The position numbers and the translations under genes are program-made. Below the pieces are notes generated by a model. The model did not search any database. It was not told the origin of the DNA and saw only the letters and a list, made by a program, of their open reading frames with translations. Positions 14,986 to 17,212 of a DNA stretch of 17,212 nt are shown one piece after another; the first letter of the stretch is position 1, and every line of letters begins with the position of its first letter. Where the stretch lies: assembly GCA_022771185.1 (NCBI GenBank), contig JALFCJ010000136.1, forward strand, positions 1 through 17,212, in the 5' to 3' direction. Source of the DNA: Spirochaetales bacterium. GTDB lineage: Bacteria > Spirochaetota > Spirochaetia > Sphaerochaetales > Sphaerochaetaceae.

Positions 14986-15026
14986 GTATCTTGGAGCGAA
15001 CGCCGTCTATCGACAGGTCACTTCCT
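14930..15026 (-). ncRNA. Probable antisense RNA antitoxin of the type I module
   Basis: A transcript of about 97 nt is predicted from the minus-strand promoter at 15062-15033 to the shared terminator. Its 3' half is fully complementary to the end of the toxin mRNA across 14936-14985. Its 5' half contains a hairpin, UGUCG-AUAGA-CGGCG (complement of 15015-15001), whose sequence is related to the toxin leader hairpin at 14777-14792 and can pair with it. Convergent 3'-overlapping RNAs of this size are the antitoxins of TxpA-RatA, BsrG-SR4 and Fst systems. The ends are estimates from the promoter and terminator only. Confidence 0.62.
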
Positions 15027-15032
15027 ATTCGT

Positions 15033-15062
15033 ATGATAACCTCTCAAAACTTCATGAGTCAA
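15033..15062 (-). promoter_or_regulatory. Promoter of the antisense RNA
   Basis: On the minus strand TTGACT (15062-15057) and TATCAT (15038-15033) are 18 bp apart, each five of six to consensus. The -35 box and spacer length are identical to those of the toxin promoter. No coding frame lies downstream of it in this direction before the terminator, which supports an RNA gene. Confidence 0.65.
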
Positions 15063-15147
15063 TAATTTGAATTATCAAATGGAATTGTTGTTGCTTGAGT
15101 TAAAGAGTTATTTCTGCGATGAATCCAGTGATCAAAGTGCATATTCA

Positions 15148-15187
15148 GCTTCAAGACATATCGAGGTGTATGGAAATAGAGATATAA
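15148..15187 (+). pseudogene. Remnant of a second GNAT gene, 3' end only, frameshifted
   Basis: About 48 bases from 15148 match the end of the intact GNAT gene and its flank (14550-14597) at roughly four of five positions. The fragment reads Ser-Phe-Lys-Thr-Tyr-Arg, loses one base, then Cys-Met-Glu-Ile-Glu-Ile-stop. Several differences from the intact copy are silent or conservative (AGA/CGA, TGC/TGT, GAG/GAA), which points to an old paralogue that was once translated rather than a recent copy. Similarity may reach back weakly to about 15112 (a DQSA segment resembling NQRA). Confidence 0.55.
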
Positions 15188-15210
15188 AAAACTCCCCGAT
15201 TAAAGGGGAG
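15186..15210 (-). terminator. Intrinsic terminator of the tRNA-Arg transcript
   Basis: On the minus strand CTCCCC (15210-15205) and GGGGAG (15197-15192) form a six-pair stem with a seven-base loop, followed by six T (15191-15186). It begins seven bases after the tRNA 3' end and fits as its terminator. Confidence 0.82.
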
Positions 15211-15216
15211 CTTAGA

Positions 15217-15290
15217 CGAGACTAAATGGATTCGAACCATCGACCCTCAGTTCCGCAAACTGATGCTCTATCCAGCTGAGCTATAGTCTC
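15217..15290 (-). tRNA. tRNA-Arg, anticodon GCG
   Basis: The complete cloverleaf can be drawn. The acceptor stem GAGACTA pairs with TAGTCTC over seven pairs. T8-A9 precedes the D stem GCTC/GAGC, with GG in the loop. The anticodon stem TCAGT/ACTGA is perfect around the loop TTGCGGA. The five-base variable loop GGGTC is followed by the T arm GATGG-TTCGAAT-CCATT. The anticodon is GCG, for arginine codons CGC and CGU. Arginine identity elements A20, C35 and G36 are present, and the discriminator is G. The 3' CCA is not encoded: the following bases are TCT. Confidence 0.93.
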
Positions 15291-15403
15291 ATAACGATTG
15301 ATAATAATGAATCATTTTTGGTTTTTGTTCTAGTGGTCTAGGGGAGAATCTTTGTGATATATGCTTTATTGTCCATTACTTTCTCTAGTTGTATCATGTG
15401 TTC

Positions 15404-15682
15404 ATGACTAAAAATAGATTCATTGAAAGTATTCAGAGCCAGAATTGGAATAAGATAAACGAAATGGATGGAGTGGAACTCTGGGAAAGGGAAGGAGTAT
15501 TTATGTTCCTTCATCCCGATTGTGTCTCAGAGAGCTTAGATAAGAAAGGTTGGTCTATCGGTTACTCTGATATCAAGACAACTAGAAGCCGAAGGCATTA
15601 CTATGAAATCGAGAGAGTGGATGGAGACGTTTTGGTAGTGCTTTCAGAAGAAGACGACATAGAAATAGGGTGCATGGGCTGA
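15404..15682 (+). CDS. Small protein of unknown function
   Basis: A 92-residue acidic soluble protein if it starts at the ATG at 15404. An in-frame TTG at 15389 and GTG at 15398 are possible starts, and none has a good Shine-Dalgarno. I do not recognise the family. The sequence has a mixed alpha/beta look, with an amphipathic N-terminal helix (RFIESIQSQNWNKI) and alternating strands, and ends in an acidic stretch (SEEDDIEIG). It has no signal peptide or membrane segment. The stop overlaps the next start as TGATG, so it is coupled to the YjbR-family gene. A 17-residue frame with a good ribosome site ends exactly over its ATG and may couple its translation. Confidence 0.65.
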   Translation: MTKNRFIESIQSQNWNKINEMDGVELWEREGVFMFLHPDCVSESLDKKGWSIGYSDIKTTRSRRHYYEIERVDGDVLVVLSEEDDIEIGCMG

Positions 15683-16326
15683 TGGATCTATCGCATCTTC
15701 TTCCTTCCAATTTCTCTATCTCACTCTTAGATTGTTTTTCTTTCTCTGATGGAATATGGAAAGCAAGAATACCACTGGAAGAAGAGGATCTCTTTGTCGT
15801 CTATAGATATGACGGGGAGACGATAAGGGCTGATGTGGTTGACGGGGAAGGTGAGAAGTTCTCTCTCTTTTATCTCAAAAATCCTGGTCCCTTCTCTTCA
15901 AAGATAAGAGACGAAGTTGAGAGGATTCTCTCTTCTATGGTTTTTTCTCTTTCTTCAAGAGAAAAAATGAGAGATAAAGTCATATCTCTCTTTCATGAGA
16001 AATACGGGATAGAGGGAGAGATGCCTTTTAGTGACGATAACACTTCTATTGTTTTTCGCTCTCTTAAGAATAAAAAATGGATCGGGATAATGATGGATAT
16101 TCCTTCTTCCAAACTAAACATCCCTGGAGAAGAGAACGTGGATGTAATAAACCTTAAGCATTCACAATCCATGATCCCTTCTCTTATTGATAACCGTGTC
16201 ATCTTTCCAGCGTGGCATATGAATAAGAAGACTTGGATAACAGTTCTTCTTTCCCCAGACTTGGATTGGGATTTCTTTTCGTCTCTTCTGGAGGAGAGTC
16301 GGAGACTGGTGGAAGAGAGAACCTAA
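15682..16326 (+). CDS. YjbR/MmcQ family protein, long form
   Basis: A 214-residue protein from the ATG at 15682, with a GTG at 15670 as an alternative start. The ATG is chosen because it overlaps the upstream stop as TGATG. The last 120 residues carry the YjbR/MmcQ signature: SIVFRSLKNKKWIGIMMDIP, VDVINLKH, IFPAWHMNKKTWITVLL and a terminal ESRRLVEE helix. The first 90 residues match the N-terminal extension of long clostridial versions, with a strand-rich VYRYDGETIRADVVDGEGE region and a PFSSKIRDEVERIL helix. The fold is CyaY-like, and DNA binding is proposed for the family without a clear biological role. Its stop overlaps the convergent MATE gene by a few bases. Confidence 0.85.
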   Translation: MDLSHLLPSNFSISLLDCFSFSDGIWKARIPLEEEDLFVVYRYDGETIRADVVDGEGEKFSLFYLKNPGPFSSKIRDEVERILSSMVFSLSSREKMRDKVISLFHEKYGIEGEMPFSDDNTSIVFRSLKNKKWIGIMMDIPSSKLNIPGEENVDVINLKHSQSMIPSLIDNRVIFPAWHMNKKTWITVLLSPDLDWDFFSSLLEESRRLVEERT

Positions 16327-17212
16327 ATAAGGGCTATGTCTTTCATGCCTATTCTTCTCTTTGTTTGTCTTAGGTAGTAAACAGAGAAGAAGGCTGTGAT
16401 CAAGTCTCCAATAGGCATAAACCATAATAAACCTTCAAGTCCAAATAAACGCGATAGAATAATAGGAAGGCCTACACCCATCACAATCTCTCTGATAAGT
16501 GACAATACTGAAGCTGATTTTGCATCCCCTATAGCCTGCAGGAATATTGTTGCACCCTTATTAAATGTGGAGAGGATAAGTAAAGATAAGAAATAAGTTA
16601 TAGCTTTCTCGGCAAATGCCCTATAATACTCAGATTCTCCATTTCCTCCGAAAATCTGTATAAGAATATCTTTCCCGCTAATGAGTATTATTGAAGATAT
16701 AAGGCCTAAGAGGAGCTCGATGAACATAAGTTTTTTCATTATCTCTATTACTCTATCTTTCTTTCCTGCACCATTGTTGTATCCGACGACAGGAATGCAG
16801 CCGGCGGCAAGTCCTATGGACATAGATATTACTATCTGGAATAGTTTCATAACGATTCCTACTACAGCCACAGGGATATGTGCATATTGTGGAAGAGAGA
16901 AGACAGGATCTTTTGCTCCGTACGTTTTAAGCATATTCAGTACTGCAGCCATGGAGAGTACAACAGAGATCTGGGTGAGAAAACTTGAGAAGCCCAAAGA
17001 AAGTATTCTTTTCGTTTTATTCCATTTTATGACAAAAGAAGATCTATCAAGGCTCATTGTCTTCATTTTTATAGTAAAAATAAAAGAAAGGAGTGCTGAT
17101 ATAATCTGCCCTGCGACAGTGGCGACTGCAGCTCCCATCATTCCCATCTTAAAGACGAAAATAAAGATCGGATCAAGAATTATGTTGGCTATTGCTCCTG
17201 ATAGAAGCACAA
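16323..17212 (-). CDS. MATE family efflux transporter, partial (N terminus outside the window)
   Basis: The C-terminal 295 or so residues of a multidrug and toxic compound extrusion transporter, an inner-membrane Na+ or H+ antiporter. The frame is open to the right edge. Full MATE proteins have about 450 residues and 12 membrane segments, so about 150 residues are missing. The family motif ANIILDPIFIF with GMMGAAVATVAGQ lies near the start of the visible part, between the two six-segment halves. A second half with the pattern IGLAAGCIPVVGYNNGAGK follows. The GTG near the edge is not the true start. The substrate is unknown. Confidence 0.9.
   Translation of the reverse strand, partial: VLLSGAIANIILDPIFIFVFKMGMMGAAVATVAGQIISALLSFIFTIKMKTMSLDRSSFVIKWNKTKRILSLGFSSFLTQISVVLSMAAVLNMLKTYGAKDPVFSLPQYAHIPVAVVGIVMKLFQIVISMSIGLAAGCIPVVGYNNGAGKKDRVIEIMKKLMFIELLLGLISSIILISGKDILIQIFGGNGESEYYRAFAEKAITYFLSLLILSTFNKGATIFLQAIGDAKSASVLSLIREIVMGVGLPIILSRLFGLEGLLWFMPIGDLITAFFSVYYLRQTKRRIGMKDIALI

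Noticed and set aside
15217..15240. tRNA 3' end as an integrase attachment site for an island.
   Set aside because: No second copy of the T-arm or acceptor sequence and no integrase gene lie in the window. A 6-bp TAGACG match near 14600 is too short.
1..17212. CRISPR arrays, insertion sequences, rRNA genes and replication origins.
   Set aside because: No regularly spaced repeats, transposase frames, rRNA sequence or DnaA-box clusters were seen on either strand.

Overview
The window is about 40% G+C and looks like part of a spirochaete chromosome, probably near Sphaerochaeta or Treponema. The basis is the gene content and the Cys-less signal peptide ending Leu-Phe-Ala before Asn-Gly on the sugar-binding protein. 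This placement is an inference; no rRNA or marker gene is present.

Left part (1-4341). A probable gene start runs off the left edge on the minus strand, and a six-segment membrane protein of unknown function lies on the plus strand. A tightly packed minus-strand operon follows: a GlpA-like glycerol-3-phosphate dehydrogenase with a C-terminal [2Fe-2S] domain, a GlpB-like FAD/NAD oxidoreductase, a DUF1667 Cys-motif protein and GlpP, the glycerol-3-phosphate-responsive antiterminator. The leader of this operon holds an intrinsic terminator directly before the first Shine-Dalgarno, which suggests that GlpP, encoded by the last gene, controls read-through of its own operon.

Middle part (4342-14036). 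After a 488-bp divergent control region comes a nine-gene plus-strand operon with gaps of 0-31 bp: a cytoplasmic type I phosphodiesterase, a ROK repressor, a CUT1 sugar ABC transporter (binding protein and two permeases, no ATPase), a PHP phosphoesterase and three different Gfo/Idh/MocA dehydrogenases, closed by a strong terminator. The set looks like import and breakdown of a phosphodiester- or phosphate-bearing sugar or polyol. Its position opposite a glycerol-3-phosphate operon suggests a glycerophosphodiester substrate, but that is a hypothesis.

Right part (14037-17212). A GNAT acetyltransferase is followed by what I read as a complete type I toxin-antitoxin locus. A 36-residue one-segment peptide of the TxpA/BsrG/holin-like type has its own promoter, a structured leader and a strong ribosome site. 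A convergent antisense RNA has its own promoter, and the two share a bidirectional terminator. Imperfect copies of the end of the GNAT gene flank the locus. Next come a tRNA-Arg with anticodon GCG and its terminator, a small unknown protein, a YjbR/MmcQ-family protein and the C-terminal two thirds of a MATE transporter that runs off the right edge.
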